Source: JABDIP01 sp965250245 (GTDB taxonomy: Bacteria > Pseudomonadota > Alphaproteobacteria > DSM-16000 > Inquilinaceae). Taken from it: DNA of 64,000 bases. The notes beneath the pieces are model-generated. The model saw only the letters and a program-made list of their open reading frames with translations, was not told where the DNA came from and ran no database searches. Positions 16,566-25,797 of this stretch are shown here, piece after piece (positions within the stretch are counted from its first letter, which is position 1; each line of letters begins with the position of its first letter). The stretch covers positions 4,960,001 to 5,024,000 of the forward strand of contig OZ252296.1 in assembly GCA_965250245.1 (NCBI GenBank). The letters are read 5' to 3'. The position numbers and the translations under genes were made by a program.

Positions 16566-16856
16566 ATGGCCAAGGGCTATTGGATCGTGCACGTGACAGT
16601 GACCGACGCCGACAACTACCCGCAATACGTCGCCGCCGATACGCCGGTGCTGGAGTCCTTCGGCGCCAGGTTCCTGGTGCGCGGCGGTCAGAGCACCGCC
16701 CCGGAAGGCCCGGCGCGGGACCGGCATGTGGTGGTCGAGTTCGACAGCTACGAGCAGGCACTGGCCTGCTACAATTCGCCGGGATACCAGGCCGCCGCCA
16801 AGCTGCGGCAGGCCTATTCGGACTCCGAGATCGTCATCGTCGAAGGACAGGAGTGA
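16566..16856 (+). CDS. DUF1330 family protein
   Basis: 96 residues, a ferredoxin-like alpha/beta barrel protein of the DUF1330 group. Family features: the opening strand KGYWIVHVTVTDADNYPQYV, the GARFLVRGGQ strand, and VVEFDSYEQALACYNSPGYQ before the last helix. No function is established for the group. GAGAGAACC precedes the ATG. The next gene begins 5 bases after its stop, so they share a transcript. Confidence 0.9.
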   Translation: MAKGYWIVHVTVTDADNYPQYVAADTPVLESFGARFLVRGGQSTAPEGPARDRHVVVEFDSYEQALACYNSPGYQAAAKLRQAYSDSEIVIVEGQE

Positions 16857-16861
16857 GGCCC

Positions 16862-17230
16862 ATGCATAAGAGCCGCCTCGGCGTCTTCGTGATCGACTGC
16901 CAGGCCGACGCGTTGGAGGACGCCAACCGCTTCTGGAGCGCCGCCCTCGGCCTTCCTCTCGGCCAATCCGACGAGAAGTATGCGGAGCTGAAGACGCCGG
17001 ACGGCGAACCCAAGCTGCTGATCCAGACCGTCGACCATCCGAGCCGCATCCACCTCGACATCGAGACCGACGACAAGGAGGCCGAGGTGGCCCGCCTGGA
17101 GGCCCTCGGCGCCAGGCGCATCGGCGACGTGAAGCGCTGGGTGGTCATGGAGGCGCCCACCGGCCACCGCTTCTGCATCGTCAACCCGCAGCGGCCGGAC
17201 TTCGCCGAAAACGCCAAGGACTGGCCCTGA
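16862..17230 (+). CDS. VOC (glyoxalase-like) family protein
   Basis: 122 residues with the paired beta-alpha-beta-beta-beta motifs of the vicinal oxygen chelate fold: LGVFVIDCQ, ALEDANRFWSAALGLPLG, HLDIETDDKEAEVARLEALG, and APTGHRFCIVNPQ near the end. Members include glyoxalases, dioxygenases and resistance proteins; metal ligands cannot be assigned with confidence. It starts 5 bases after the DUF1330 stop. Function unknown. Confidence 0.88.
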   Translation: MHKSRLGVFVIDCQADALEDANRFWSAALGLPLGQSDEKYAELKTPDGEPKLLIQTVDHPSRIHLDIETDDKEAEVARLEALGARRIGDVKRWVVMEAPTGHRFCIVNPQRPDFAENAKDWP

Positions 17231-17334
17231 TCGCGACGGCGGCTAAATCGGGCAGCGCGGTTTATCGCTTGGCAAGGAATTGCCCCTAGTGGTTGTCGTT
17301 CGACGTTCGGTCTCGACAATCCAGGACCCGCGCC

Positions 17335-18042
17335 ATGCTCTCAAGACGAGTGGCGGCGGCGGGCGCCGTCCTTGGCGCCGCCGTGATCGCGGCGCTGACG
17401 TGGCAGATCGACCGCCTGATCGATTCCGGCCCGCCACCGCCCGACAGGCACGAGCCAATCCGGGGCGTGACCGTGGAACGGCCCGAGGCGTGCGGGCCGG
17501 CCAAAGACGACAACGCCCTGAAGGCGCTGCGGGATTTCAGCCTGTTCCTGCCGCATGGCGGCGGCGATACCGTCATTCTCGGCAACAGTTTCCATGGCAT
17601 CATCTTCGACTCCGCCAGCCCGACCGAACTGGACACCCACGACCGCCTGATCCTTCGGGGCCGGCTGCCGGAGGAGACCCGCTTCATCCGGGTCGGTCCG
17701 CATCTGCTGATCTGCGGCGAGGACCCCCGCTCGGAGATCCTCTGGCTCCGGCACTACTGCCACGGCACCCATGACGGCGAGCCGTGGAACAACAGCATCG
17801 AGGAGATCAAGTTCCCCGAGGCGCGCGAGATCTGGTTGCGCGATGACCTCCTGGACGAACTTCTCTCCGCCCCCAATACCCGAAGCGCCGGCACGGAGGA
17901 GTTCGAGGACCCGCTCATCTGGATTACCGAGCTCAGTCTGAGCCGCTGGACGCTGCGGCCTTTCAGCGAGGCGCTGCCGGGCGATTGGCTGTCTTCGGTG
18001 CAGTGCCGGCTGGACGGACGCCGGCGACTGTCGCCGGAATGA
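17335..18042 (+). CDS. Hypothetical membrane-anchored or exported protein
   Basis: 235 residues; not recognised. It has a hydrophobic N-terminus (RRVAAAGAVLGAAVIAALTW) that could be a signal anchor, followed by a Pro-rich linker (DSGPPPPDRHEP). The rest is probably periplasmic, with cysteines in PEACGPAKDD, LLICGEDPR, RHYCHGTH and VQCRLDG that could form disulphides. An upstream start at 17293 is open, but the ATG at 17335 puts the hydrophobic segment at the N-terminus. It stands alone. Confidence 0.65.
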   Translation: MLSRRVAAAGAVLGAAVIAALTWQIDRLIDSGPPPPDRHEPIRGVTVERPEACGPAKDDNALKALRDFSLFLPHGGGDTVILGNSFHGIIFDSASPTELDTHDRLILRGRLPEETRFIRVGPHLLICGEDPRSEILWLRHYCHGTHDGEPWNNSIEEIKFPEAREIWLRDDLLDELLSAPNTRSAGTEEFEDPLIWITELSLSRWTLRPFSEALPGDWLSSVQCRLDGRRRLSPE

Positions 18043-18232
18043 CAGCACGTTGAGGCCGCTGGGTCCCGGCATCGCGGCCATCGCAACAATTGTGACGAAA
18101 TCGGCGCGCCCCCGCCCTGATCGTTTCGCAATTGCAGCCCGAAGCGGTCGCAAAGTTTCCTTATCCCTCCCTCCACGCCACCGCCGCCGGCATCCCGCCG
18201 GCCGATGAGGCGGGGCGCGGGGGAGAGGGGAC

Positions 18233-19636
18233 ATGAGCGACACGGCGTCCGAAAAACCGGCGCCGGCCAAATCCGGCTGGCCGGACATGCTGCCATCGTC
18301 GGCGTCCGGCGCGCCGGTGCTGAAGGTGATGCTGATCCTGATCATGGTGCTCGGCTTCCTGGTGCCGCTGGCCATGATCCGGGACGTGATCCAGGAGCGT
18401 CAGCACCGGCAGCAATCGGTCATCCATGAGATCGGGCAGGTCTGGGGCTCGCAGCAGAACATCGTCGGCCCGATCCTCGTCGTGCCGTATCGCACCCCCT
18501 ACGTCGACGACCGCGACGGCGAGACCCACTACCGGAGCCGCAAGGCCTATTTCCTGCCCGACCGCTATGACGTCGGCGCGGATGTCCGCTCCGAGATCCG
18601 CCGGCGCGGCATCTTCGAGACCGTGGTCTACACCACCGACATCCTGCTGGCGGGCACGTTCGCGGTGCCGCCTCGGACCGAATGGGCGAACGAAGAGTCG
18701 GAGATCCTGTGGGACGAGGCCACGCTGATCCTCGGCGCCAGCGACCTGCGCAGCCTCGACGGGCTCGTCACCATCGACTGGAACGGCCGCACCGTGCCGC
18801 TCGAGCCCGGCGCAACAGCGCTGCAGAACGTGATCAACGGCCGGATGAGCGCGCCGGTTCCCGACGCGGAGTCCCTGATGGGCCAGACCGTCGCCTTCGA
18901 GACCGGGCTGACCCTGAACGGCAGCGACAGCCTGACCTTCGTGCCGCTCGGCCGCGAGAGCCGGGCCTCCATCCGTTCCGACTGGGCGGATCCGAGCTTC
19001 ACTGGGGCCTTCCTGCCGGATACCCGCGAGATCTCCGAGGCCGGCTTCGCGGCGGATTGGACGGTGTCGTACTACGCGCGGCCCTATCCCCAGGTCCGGA
19101 CCGCACCGGCCAATCGCCAGACCTTCGACGAAATCCGCAACTCACACTTCGGCGTGCGCTTCGTGCAGCCGGTCAGCGCCTATCTGCAATCCGAACGCTC
19201 CGCCAAGCACGGAGTGCTGTTCATCATCTTCACCTTCGCCGTGTTCTTCCTGTTCGAGACGGTGGCGGGCCTGCGCATCCACGTTTTCCAATACGGGCTG
19301 GTCGGCATGTCGCTGTGCCTGTTCTACCTGCTGCTGATCTCCCTGGCCGAACATCTGGGTTTCGCCGCCGCCTACGGCATCGGCGCCACCGCCGTGGTGG
19401 GGCAGATCGTGCTCTACACCGCCAGGGTCCTGGCCTCGCTCAAGCGCAGCGCGGCCATCGGCGCCCTGCTGGCGGCGCTCTATGGCGGGCTGTTCATCCT
19501 GATGGGGCTGGAGGATTTCGCCCTGCTGTTCGGCTCGGTCGCCCTGTTCGCAGCACTGGGCGCGGTGATGTTCGTGACCCGCAACATCGACTGGTACGCG
19601 GTCAAACGGCCGGCGATTGACCCCCGCCCCGCCTAA
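18233..19636 (+). CDS. creD: CreD-like inner membrane protein
   Basis: 467 residues. One span near residues 30-50 (VMLILIMVLGFLVPLAMI), then a large periplasmic domain with the CreD hallmarks QVWGSQQNIVGPILVVPY and RGIFETVVYTTDILLAGTF, then five or six closing spans from about residue 325 (HGVLFIIFTFAVFFLFETV). CreD is induced by CreBC in E. coli and affects envelope integrity and colicin tolerance; its molecular role is unknown. No creBC genes are nearby. GGGGGAGAGGGG precedes the ATG. Confidence 0.9.
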   Translation: MSDTASEKPAPAKSGWPDMLPSSASGAPVLKVMLILIMVLGFLVPLAMIRDVIQERQHRQQSVIHEIGQVWGSQQNIVGPILVVPYRTPYVDDRDGETHYRSRKAYFLPDRYDVGADVRSEIRRRGIFETVVYTTDILLAGTFAVPPRTEWANEESEILWDEATLILGASDLRSLDGLVTIDWNGRTVPLEPGATALQNVINGRMSAPVPDAESLMGQTVAFETGLTLNGSDSLTFVPLGRESRASIRSDWADPSFTGAFLPDTREISEAGFAADWTVSYYARPYPQVRTAPANRQTFDEIRNSHFGVRFVQPVSAYLQSERSAKHGVLFIIFTFAVFFLFETVAGLRIHVFQYGLVGMSLCLFYLLLISLAEHLGFAAAYGIGATAVVGQIVLYTARVLASLKRSAAIGALLAALYGGLFILMGLEDFALLFGSVALFAALGAVMFVTRNIDWYAVKRPAIDPRPA

Positions 19637-21201
19637 TCGCGTCGCCAGTGTTTGTCGTGGCTGGCCTCGCTGGCGGGTCGGACGGCCAACGGGGCCAGCA
19701 GGATCACCCCGATGACGAGCCCGGTTCCGACCGCATAGGGCAGCAAGGTGAGAATCAGATCCGCGAGGCTCTGCTCCGAAACCGCGGACCACGAGAACCG
19801 TGGCGCGTCCAGGAACTCGCGGATCGATTTTCCGATCCGATACACGCCCCAGATACCAAGCCAGGCCACGCCGGCTATGAGGAGATAGACGATGGCGCTT
19901 TCGCCGTAGTCGCGAAGCGTCCTGAAGCACTTTGACGCTCGGCCGGCCGAGAGGACGGTCGGTATCCTGGTCAGCCGGGGGCCAAAGGTTCTCAGGAAGG
20001 TCGCGTGGGTGCGGTAGCCGGTATGGGCGGTGAGCAGCCCGCCGGCGCCGGTGACCGTGTGATTGCGCAGCGAACCAAGGCTGTCGCTATACAGCCTGCC
20101 GGAGATCAGGTCCCACCGGTTCCGGAAGTTGTGCCATTTCGCCGATGGCCAGCCACGCTCGCCGGAGATCGCCTTCGGCCAGAAGAACAGAATCTTCTCC
20201 AGCGGGCTTCCGATCGTGTAGAGCTGCGTCAGTTTCGGACGCGGATCGCCCGGGTCATCCGCATCAGCGGCCTCGTCTGCTTTGGTATCTGGGGCCAGGT
20301 ACGCCTCGACCCGCGCCTTGTATCGGCTCAGGGCGTCATAGGTGACCAACGAACCCATGCTGTGCGCCAGTATCTGCACCTCCCCGCATTCCGCCGATGC
20401 CCGCGCCAGCGTCGCGCAGAAGATCTTGTTGATGGCGTCATGGGCGTCCGGCACCGGTGCCTCCTTCACGCCCACCAGCGAATCCAGATAGTTGAAGACG
20501 TCGCCCAACCGGTCGGCCAGCCAATCGTCCAGGGAACTTGTCGGGGCCTTGGATCCGCAGATCGGCGTTTTGGATTTGCCGGAGTCGCCGCGCGGTTCCT
20601 TCACACGCCTGACGAAGTTCTGGGGGATCTGGACGACCGCGATGAGCACCAGATGGACGGCCCTGACGACGACGCTGGCCGGATAGAGGATGCGCGTCCA
20701 TCGGCGGACGAGGGGCCAGGAGTAGCGATCCCTGAATCCGTCGCGGTGCTTGTGATTGAGCAGCGGAAACCAGATCAGCTGCTGAAGCCGGTCGATGCGA
20801 AAGCTGCCATGGATCTTCTCCCCCGACAGCACGGGCGCCCAATGGACCTCGTACAAGCGGACCTGGCGCTCGCTCAGGGTCATCACCGCCACATCGCCGT
20901 CATTGCCGAACCGGGCATGGGGATAGGCCAGCCGGAGACCGTCGACGACGGCCTGCACCGTGGCGCCGGCCTCCTGCCGGCCGACGCCATGGACCACGAG
21001 CAGCCCGATCGGCTTGCGCTTGCCCGGCTTCTGGTTCGCGACCATGGCCTGGCACAGCAGCGCCTCCAGGCCGCGCTGCAGGTTGCGGCCGCGCAGGCGC
21101 AGCATCGATTGCGTCGCCTGCGCCAGGGCCGTCACCAGGCAGGACAGCACCGCCAGCACCGTCACCAGTCCGATCAGCGTGTCGATCCGGTCCAGCAGCA
21201 T
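19633..21201 (-). CDS. Membrane-anchored serine hydrolase with RLRGRNL N-terminal module
   Basis: 522 residues. An N-terminal span (TLIGLVTVLAVLSCLVTALA) is followed by MLRLRGRNLQRGLEALL, a module shared with the neighbour at 21242. An alpha/beta hydrolase domain follows: GLLVVHGVGRQEAG at 66-79 (oxyanion strand), AHSMGS with Ser 281 as likely nucleophile, NRWDLISG (possible acid) and TAHTGY (likely His). Two closing spans lie near residues 435-460 and 485-510. It resembles lipase or PGAP1-like esterases. With the partner it probably forms a membrane complex; substrate unknown. Its stop overlaps the convergent creD stop region. Confidence 0.85.
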   Translation of the reverse strand: MLLDRIDTLIGLVTVLAVLSCLVTALAQATQSMLRLRGRNLQRGLEALLCQAMVANQKPGKRKPIGLLVVHGVGRQEAGATVQAVVDGLRLAYPHARFGNDGDVAVMTLSERQVRLYEVHWAPVLSGEKIHGSFRIDRLQQLIWFPLLNHKHRDGFRDRYSWPLVRRWTRILYPASVVVRAVHLVLIAVVQIPQNFVRRVKEPRGDSGKSKTPICGSKAPTSSLDDWLADRLGDVFNYLDSLVGVKEAPVPDAHDAINKIFCATLARASAECGEVQILAHSMGSLVTYDALSRYKARVEAYLAPDTKADEAADADDPGDPRPKLTQLYTIGSPLEKILFFWPKAISGERGWPSAKWHNFRNRWDLISGRLYSDSLGSLRNHTVTGAGGLLTAHTGYRTHATFLRTFGPRLTRIPTVLSAGRASKCFRTLRDYGESAIVYLLIAGVAWLGIWGVYRIGKSIREFLDAPRFSWSAVSEQSLADLILTLLPYAVGTGLVIGVILLAPLAVRPASEASHDKHWRRD

Positions 21202-21241
21202 GGAATGATCGCCTCCGGTTCCCCTCAGCCCGCCGGCCCGG

Positions 21242-22315
21242 TCAGGCGCCTTGCTGCCCCGGCTGGCCCTGGCCCTGGCCCTGACCTTGCCCCTGGCCCT
21301 TGTTGCCGCGCGTGTCCGGAGGCGACAGCAGGTCGCGCAGACCGGACAGGTTCTTCAGGGCCCGGAACCAGAATGGCGCGCCGAGCGTCAGCAGCACCGC
21401 GGTGATCAGCACGCCGAGAACGTTCTCCCAATCGACCTTTCCGCCACTGACGTAGAAGTCGAGGCCCTTGCCCCAGGGTCGGATGTCGAGTTCCCCGAGC
21501 TGCGTGACCGACGACTTCAATTGGTCGACATAGAGCGCGTCCAGGCCGTCCTCGAATTCCGCGACCCTGGCATCGATGTCGTTCTTGCCGTCAAGCGCGG
21601 TGCGCAGGCTTGCAACGATGTCCTGCCGCGAGGTGCCCGCGGTCTCGGGCGACCATTCGACATCCTTGAGGTCCTCGTGCGCGGTCTTGAGTCGTTCAAA
21701 CGCCTGGCCGGCCACGTCCGGATACTCCGTCAGATCGGTGAGCGACTCCGCCAATCGCGCGCGAACCGCATCGTCGGTGGACAGGGTCCGGAGCAGGTCC
21801 GGCGTGCTGACCTGGAACAGCACCGCGACGGCGAGCGCCCAGATCAGCGAGTTGATCCGCATGAAGTATGCGAAGCGCCTGGCCGTGACCTTCTCGAACT
21901 GCGGGAACAGGTCGTCCAACTTGCCTGCAAGGTCCTTCGTCGAGTCGTCCATGTTCTCCAGGATCGTCTTGAGCCGGTCCTTGTCGATCCATGTCTGTGA
22001 CGTCGAGCGAAGCCAGGCCGGCACGAAGCCGGGCATGATGTCGCGGCCAAGGTTCATCAGCTCCGGGGCGGTGACGATCCGTTCAGCCAGGTCCTTGGAA
22101 TTCATGGCGTCCTCCTCCGGATCTTCGTCGCCTGAGGTGTCCTCCTCGGGCGGCGGAGGCTTTGCGGCATCCAGCAGAATGGCCAGGCCGCGGGCGAGGT
22201 TCCGCCCCCTCAGGCGCAGCAGCGAAGACGAGGCTTGCACCAGCGACGTGGTGACCAGGCTGAGGACCAGGATGACCGAGACGAACCCGATGAGAATCCC
22301 GAGCGTGTCCAACAT
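21242..22315 (-). CDS. Membrane protein with RLRGRNL module, partner of the hydrolase
   Basis: 357 residues. The N-terminus (LIGFVSVILVLSLVTTSLVQ, then LLRLRGRNLARGLAILL) closely matches the neighbouring hydrolase. An acidic linker follows (PPPPEEDTSGDEDPEEDAM), then a cytosolic part, a span near 165-185 (INSLIWALAVAVLFQVS), a long extramembrane domain, a further span near 305-325, and a Gly-Gln repeat tail. The layout fits a widespread uncharacterised family that begins with a span and an LRxRxLExGLxxLL motif. GGAGG before the ATG at 22315 fixes the start. It is transcribed before the hydrolase with a 40-base gap. Confidence 0.82.
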   Translation of the reverse strand: MLDTLGILIGFVSVILVLSLVTTSLVQASSSLLRLRGRNLARGLAILLDAAKPPPPEEDTSGDEDPEEDAMNSKDLAERIVTAPELMNLGRDIMPGFVPAWLRSTSQTWIDKDRLKTILENMDDSTKDLAGKLDDLFPQFEKVTARRFAYFMRINSLIWALAVAVLFQVSTPDLLRTLSTDDAVRARLAESLTDLTEYPDVAGQAFERLKTAHEDLKDVEWSPETAGTSRQDIVASLRTALDGKNDIDARVAEFEDGLDALYVDQLKSSVTQLGELDIRPWGKGLDFYVSGGKVDWENVLGVLITAVLLTLGAPFWFRALKNLSGLRDLLSPPDTRGNKGQGQGQGQGQGQPGQQGA

Positions 22316-22511
22316 GGGAGCCTCCGCAGCCATTCTGCCGGGGGTTGTCGGTACGGGAGCCGCGCCGCCCAGCACGCCATCACGACCCGCCCCTGTCACG
22401 GTTTCGTCACAGACCGGGCGCGCCCCTCCCCTGGCGCGAATGAGACGCCGCACTGGCGCAACCGCGACGCCTTCGCTATCCAAGAGCGTGGGCAACACGG
22501 GGCACGCCGCC

Positions 22512-23765
22512 ATGACCGCCACCGAAGGCTTCTACGACGCGCTGGAAACCCGCGACGCGGAGACTCGCGAAGCGGCGCTGATGGCGGCCTTGCCGGAGCA
22601 GGTAGCGCTGGCCAAGCGGCGGGCGCCGGCCTATTCGGCCCTGCTGGCCGATATCGAGCCGGAGGCGGTGACCAGCCGCGCGGCGGTGGCCCGGCTGCCC
22701 GTGACACGCAAATCGGAATTGCCCGACCTGCAGCGCGCCAACCCGCCTTTCGGCGGCTTCACCTCGGTCGATCCGGCCGGCCTGCACCGCATCTTCGCCT
22801 CGCCCGGGCCGATCTATGACGCCGAGGGCAAGGGCCCTGGCGGCCGCGACTATTGGCGCTCGGCCCGCGCGCTCTTTGCCACCGGCATCCGGCCCGGCGA
22901 CATCGTGCACAATTGCTTCTCCTATCACTTCACCCCGGCCGGGGTGATGTTCGAGACCGGCGCCCATGCGATCGGCTGTGCGGTGGTGCCGGCCGGCGTC
23001 GGCAACACCGAGCTGCAGGCCCGGGCCATCGCCGATATCCGCCCGAAGGCCTATGTGGGCACCCCGGATTTTCTAAAGGTGATCCTTGAGAAAGCTGACG
23101 AACTGGACCTGGATTGCGGCTCGCTGACACTGGCCCATGTCACCGGCGGACCGTTCCTGCCGCCGCTGCGCGACTTCTATGAGGCGCGCGGCATCGCCGC
23201 CTTTCAGAGCTACGGCACCGCCGATATCGGCCTGGTCGCCTATGAGACCCCGGCCCGCGAGGGACTGGTCGTCGACGAGGCGGTGATCGTCGAGATCGTC
23301 CGGCCCGGCACCGGCGACCCGGTCGCCGAGGGCGAGGTCGGCGAGGTGGTGGTCACCGGCTTCTCCCGCGAATACCCGCTGCTGCGCTTCGCCACCGGCG
23401 ACCTGTCGGCGGTGCTGCCCGGGACCAGCCCCTGCGGCCGCACCAATATGCGCATCAAGGGCTGGATGGGCCGGGCCGACCAGACCACCAAGGTCAAGGG
23501 CATGTTCGTGCATCCGGGCCAGATCGCCGAGGTGCTGAAACGCCATCCCGAGGCGGCCAGGGGGCGGCTGGTGGTGGACAATGCGGGGGACGGCGACACC
23601 ATGGTGCTGACCGTCGAGGCCGCGTCCGACGATCCCGGCCTGGCGGCGGCGCTGTCGGAGACCCTGCAGGCGGTCACCAAGCTTCGGGGCAGCGTTGAGA
23701 TCGCCGCACCCGGCACGCTGCCGAACGACGGAAAGGTCATCGAGGATGTCCGCAGCTATGACTGA
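22512..23765 (+). CDS. Phenylacetate-CoA ligase-like AMP-binding protein
   Basis: 417 residues, PaaK-like. The hallmarks are RIFASPGPIYDAEG in place of the usual S/T/G-rich phosphate loop, FSYHFTPAGVMFETGAHAIGC, FQSYGTADIGLVAYE for the adenine site, and LLRFATGDLSAVL with the ribose-binding Asp. The C-terminal domain runs from GRADQTTKVKGMFVHPGQ. It is expected to activate an aromatic or related acid to a CoA thioester. The phosphate loop is poor in Ser/Thr compared with classical PaaK, so the activity should be treated with care. The downstream Sel1-repeat gene overlaps its stop. Confidence 0.88.
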   Translation: MTATEGFYDALETRDAETREAALMAALPEQVALAKRRAPAYSALLADIEPEAVTSRAAVARLPVTRKSELPDLQRANPPFGGFTSVDPAGLHRIFASPGPIYDAEGKGPGGRDYWRSARALFATGIRPGDIVHNCFSYHFTPAGVMFETGAHAIGCAVVPAGVGNTELQARAIADIRPKAYVGTPDFLKVILEKADELDLDCGSLTLAHVTGGPFLPPLRDFYEARGIAAFQSYGTADIGLVAYETPAREGLVVDEAVIVEIVRPGTGDPVAEGEVGEVVVTGFSREYPLLRFATGDLSAVLPGTSPCGRTNMRIKGWMGRADQTTKVKGMFVHPGQIAEVLKRHPEAARGRLVVDNAGDGDTMVLTVEAASDDPGLAAALSETLQAVTKLRGSVEIAAPGTLPNDGKVIEDVRSYD

Positions 23766-25449
23766 AGCGCGCGTCTTGGACAAAACGCACCGCGGCCGGT
23801 CACGCGGCGCTCGCGCCGTACTCGCCGGCCTCGCCGTTCTGGCGGCCATGGCCACGGGCCCGGTTTTCCAGGCCCAGGCCGATCCCGGCGACGCGGCGCT
23901 GTGCGACGGCGGCGATGCCGCCGCCTGCACCCGCGCCGGAATCGACCTGGAGAACGGCTACGGCGTCGCCGTCGACCCGCAGCAGGCGGCGAGCTACTAC
24001 CGGCGGGGCTGCGACGGCGGCGACCCGGATGGCTGCACCAATCTCGGCTACCTCTACGAATTCGGCATCGGCCTGGGAGAGAGCCTCCAGGATGCCGTGG
24101 CCTATTACCGCCGGGCCTGCGACGGCGGCGATTCCATGGGCTGCACCAATCTCGGCTACATGTACGAGGCCGGCCGCGGGGTGAAGGAGGATCCGGTCGC
24201 CGCGGCATCGCTGTATCGCCAGGGCTGCAACGGCGGCAGCGCCCGCGGCTGCTCCAATCTCGGCTATTTCTATGATTCCGGGATCGGCGTGCCCCAGGAC
24301 CGGGTCGAGGCGGCGATCCTCTACCGCCAAGCCTGCGACGGCGGCCAGCCGGAAGCCTGCACCGATCTCGGCTACCTGTATGAGACCGGCGAGGGCGTCG
24401 CCCAGGACATCATCACGGCCGCGTCGCTCTACCGGCGCGGTTGCGAGGGCGGCAACACCATCGGCTGCACCAATCTCGGCTATTTCTACACCCGCGGCCA
24501 GGGCGTCGCGCTGGACTTCACACAGGCCGCCACGCTCTACCGGCAGGCCTGCGACGATGGCGACCCCCGCGCCTGCACCAATCTCGGCTATCTGGCCGAA
24601 TCCGGCGACGGCATGGCCCAGGATTTCGGCGAGGCGGCGGCCCTCTACCGCGAGGGCTGCGACGGCGGCAACGCGCTGGGCTGCTCCAATCTCGGCTCGC
24701 TGTTCGAGAACGGTCTGGGCGTCGCGCAGGACTTCACCCAGGCGGTGGCGCTGTACCGGCAGGCCTGCGACGAGGGCAACGCCAATGGCTGCACCAATCT
24801 CGGCGTGATGTACGACCGCGGCACCGGGGCGCCGCAGGACTTCGGCCAGGCCGCCTCCCTGTACCGCGAAGGCTGCGACGGCGGCGACTCGCTCGGATGC
24901 GCCAATCTCGGCGGCCTGTATGCGGAAGGGCTGGGCGTGGCGCCGGATGCGGGCCGGGCGGCGACGCTGTACCGCCAGGCCTGCAAGGGCGGCGACACCC
25001 TGTCGTGCAACAGCCTGGGCCGCGCCTATGAAACCGGCGCCGGCGTGGCGGTCGACCACGTGGCCGCCGTTGGCCTGTACCAGAGCGCCTGCGACGGCGG
25101 CATCGCCTATGCCTGCACCAATCTCGGCCGGCAATACGCCAATGGCCGCGGTGTCGTGCAGGACGACGCTCTGGCGGCCCAGCATTTCCGCGCCGGCTGC
25201 GACGGCGGCAGCGCCCAGGGCTGCACCAATCTCGGGTTCCTGTACGACGAAGGGCGCGGCGTCTCGCGCGACTATGTCGAGGCGGCGGCGCTGTACCTGC
25301 AGGGCTGCGAAGGCGGCAGCGCCCAGGGCTGCGCCAATCTCGGCGAGATGTACAGCCTCGGCCTGGGCGTGCAGTCGAACCCGGCGCTGTCCCGCACCTT
25401 CCATCGCAAGGCCTGCGGCCTGGGGCTCCAGGAGAGCTGCCCGAAATAG
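23758..25449 (+). CDS. Secreted cysteine-rich Sel1-repeat protein (Hcp-like)
   Basis: About 563 residues. A signal peptide (VLAGLAVLAAMATGPVFQAQA) is followed by 14 repeats of exactly 36 residues plus a C-terminal cap. The consensus is YRxxCDGGxxxxCTNLGYLY, then a GxGVxQD-type turn and AASL. Each repeat carries two Cys seven apart, as in the Helicobacter cysteine-rich proteins (HcpA group), where they form one disulphide per repeat, so the protein is probably periplasmic or secreted. Such solenoids bind peptides or other proteins. The ATG at 23758 overlaps the ligase stop (ATGACTGA); an ATG at 23746 is also possible. Confidence 0.9.
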   Translation: MTEARVLDKTHRGRSRGARAVLAGLAVLAAMATGPVFQAQADPGDAALCDGGDAAACTRAGIDLENGYGVAVDPQQAASYYRRGCDGGDPDGCTNLGYLYEFGIGLGESLQDAVAYYRRACDGGDSMGCTNLGYMYEAGRGVKEDPVAAASLYRQGCNGGSARGCSNLGYFYDSGIGVPQDRVEAAILYRQACDGGQPEACTDLGYLYETGEGVAQDIITAASLYRRGCEGGNTIGCTNLGYFYTRGQGVALDFTQAATLYRQACDDGDPRACTNLGYLAESGDGMAQDFGEAAALYREGCDGGNALGCSNLGSLFENGLGVAQDFTQAVALYRQACDEGNANGCTNLGVMYDRGTGAPQDFGQAASLYREGCDGGDSLGCANLGGLYAEGLGVAPDAGRAATLYRQACKGGDTLSCNSLGRAYETGAGVAVDHVAAVGLYQSACDGGIAYACTNLGRQYANGRGVVQDDALAAQHFRAGCDGGSAQGCTNLGFLYDEGRGVSRDYVEAAALYLQGCEGGSAQGCANLGEMYSLGLGVQSNPALSRTFHRKACGLGLQESCPK

Positions 25450-25797
25450 CGCCGGCGCGTCTTCCCCGGACGGTTGCATCCGGCACGCCCGAGACGGCGG
25501 AAATCCGGTGCCTGGCCAGAAACGGCCAAGAAGCGAGCCGGAGCATGCTCCGCCACGCCTATAGTTCGAGACAAAAGCAATTCCGATTAGCATCCGATGG
25601 GGTGCGGTAACTTGTCCAATTGCCGAAACTTTCTAACCCCGTTAAGGAATCATCTTAGTTTCGCCACGATCGGGTCTTAACGTATCCTTAATAAAATGGT
25701 CCTGTGACCAGGCGGACCGCACGAGCGTTCCGTTAACTCCCCAGAGAACCGGACGCCTCGGCACTAGCCTCCGCCAGCCGCGGCACCGGACTGAGAG
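25450..25797. other. Intergenic region before ccmA, no gene seen
   Basis: About 350 bases between the Sel1-repeat gene and a terminator. The middle (25570-25730) is AT-rich and contains TTAACG and TTAATAAAAT stretches that could be promoter elements, plus a small hairpin TGGTC-CTGT-GACCA near 25697. Nothing here encodes a convincing protein on either strand. A short RNA ending at the terminator at 25798-25836 is possible but not shown. Confidence 0.4.

Noticed and set aside
24000..25449. CRISPR array
   Set aside because: The 108-bp periodicity is a coding repeat in a Sel1 protein without spacers.
23800..25593. 597-codon antisense frame with regular repeats over the Sel1 gene
   Set aside because: Its repeats only mirror the 108-bp repeat of the sense gene; the sense frame has the signal peptide and known consensus.
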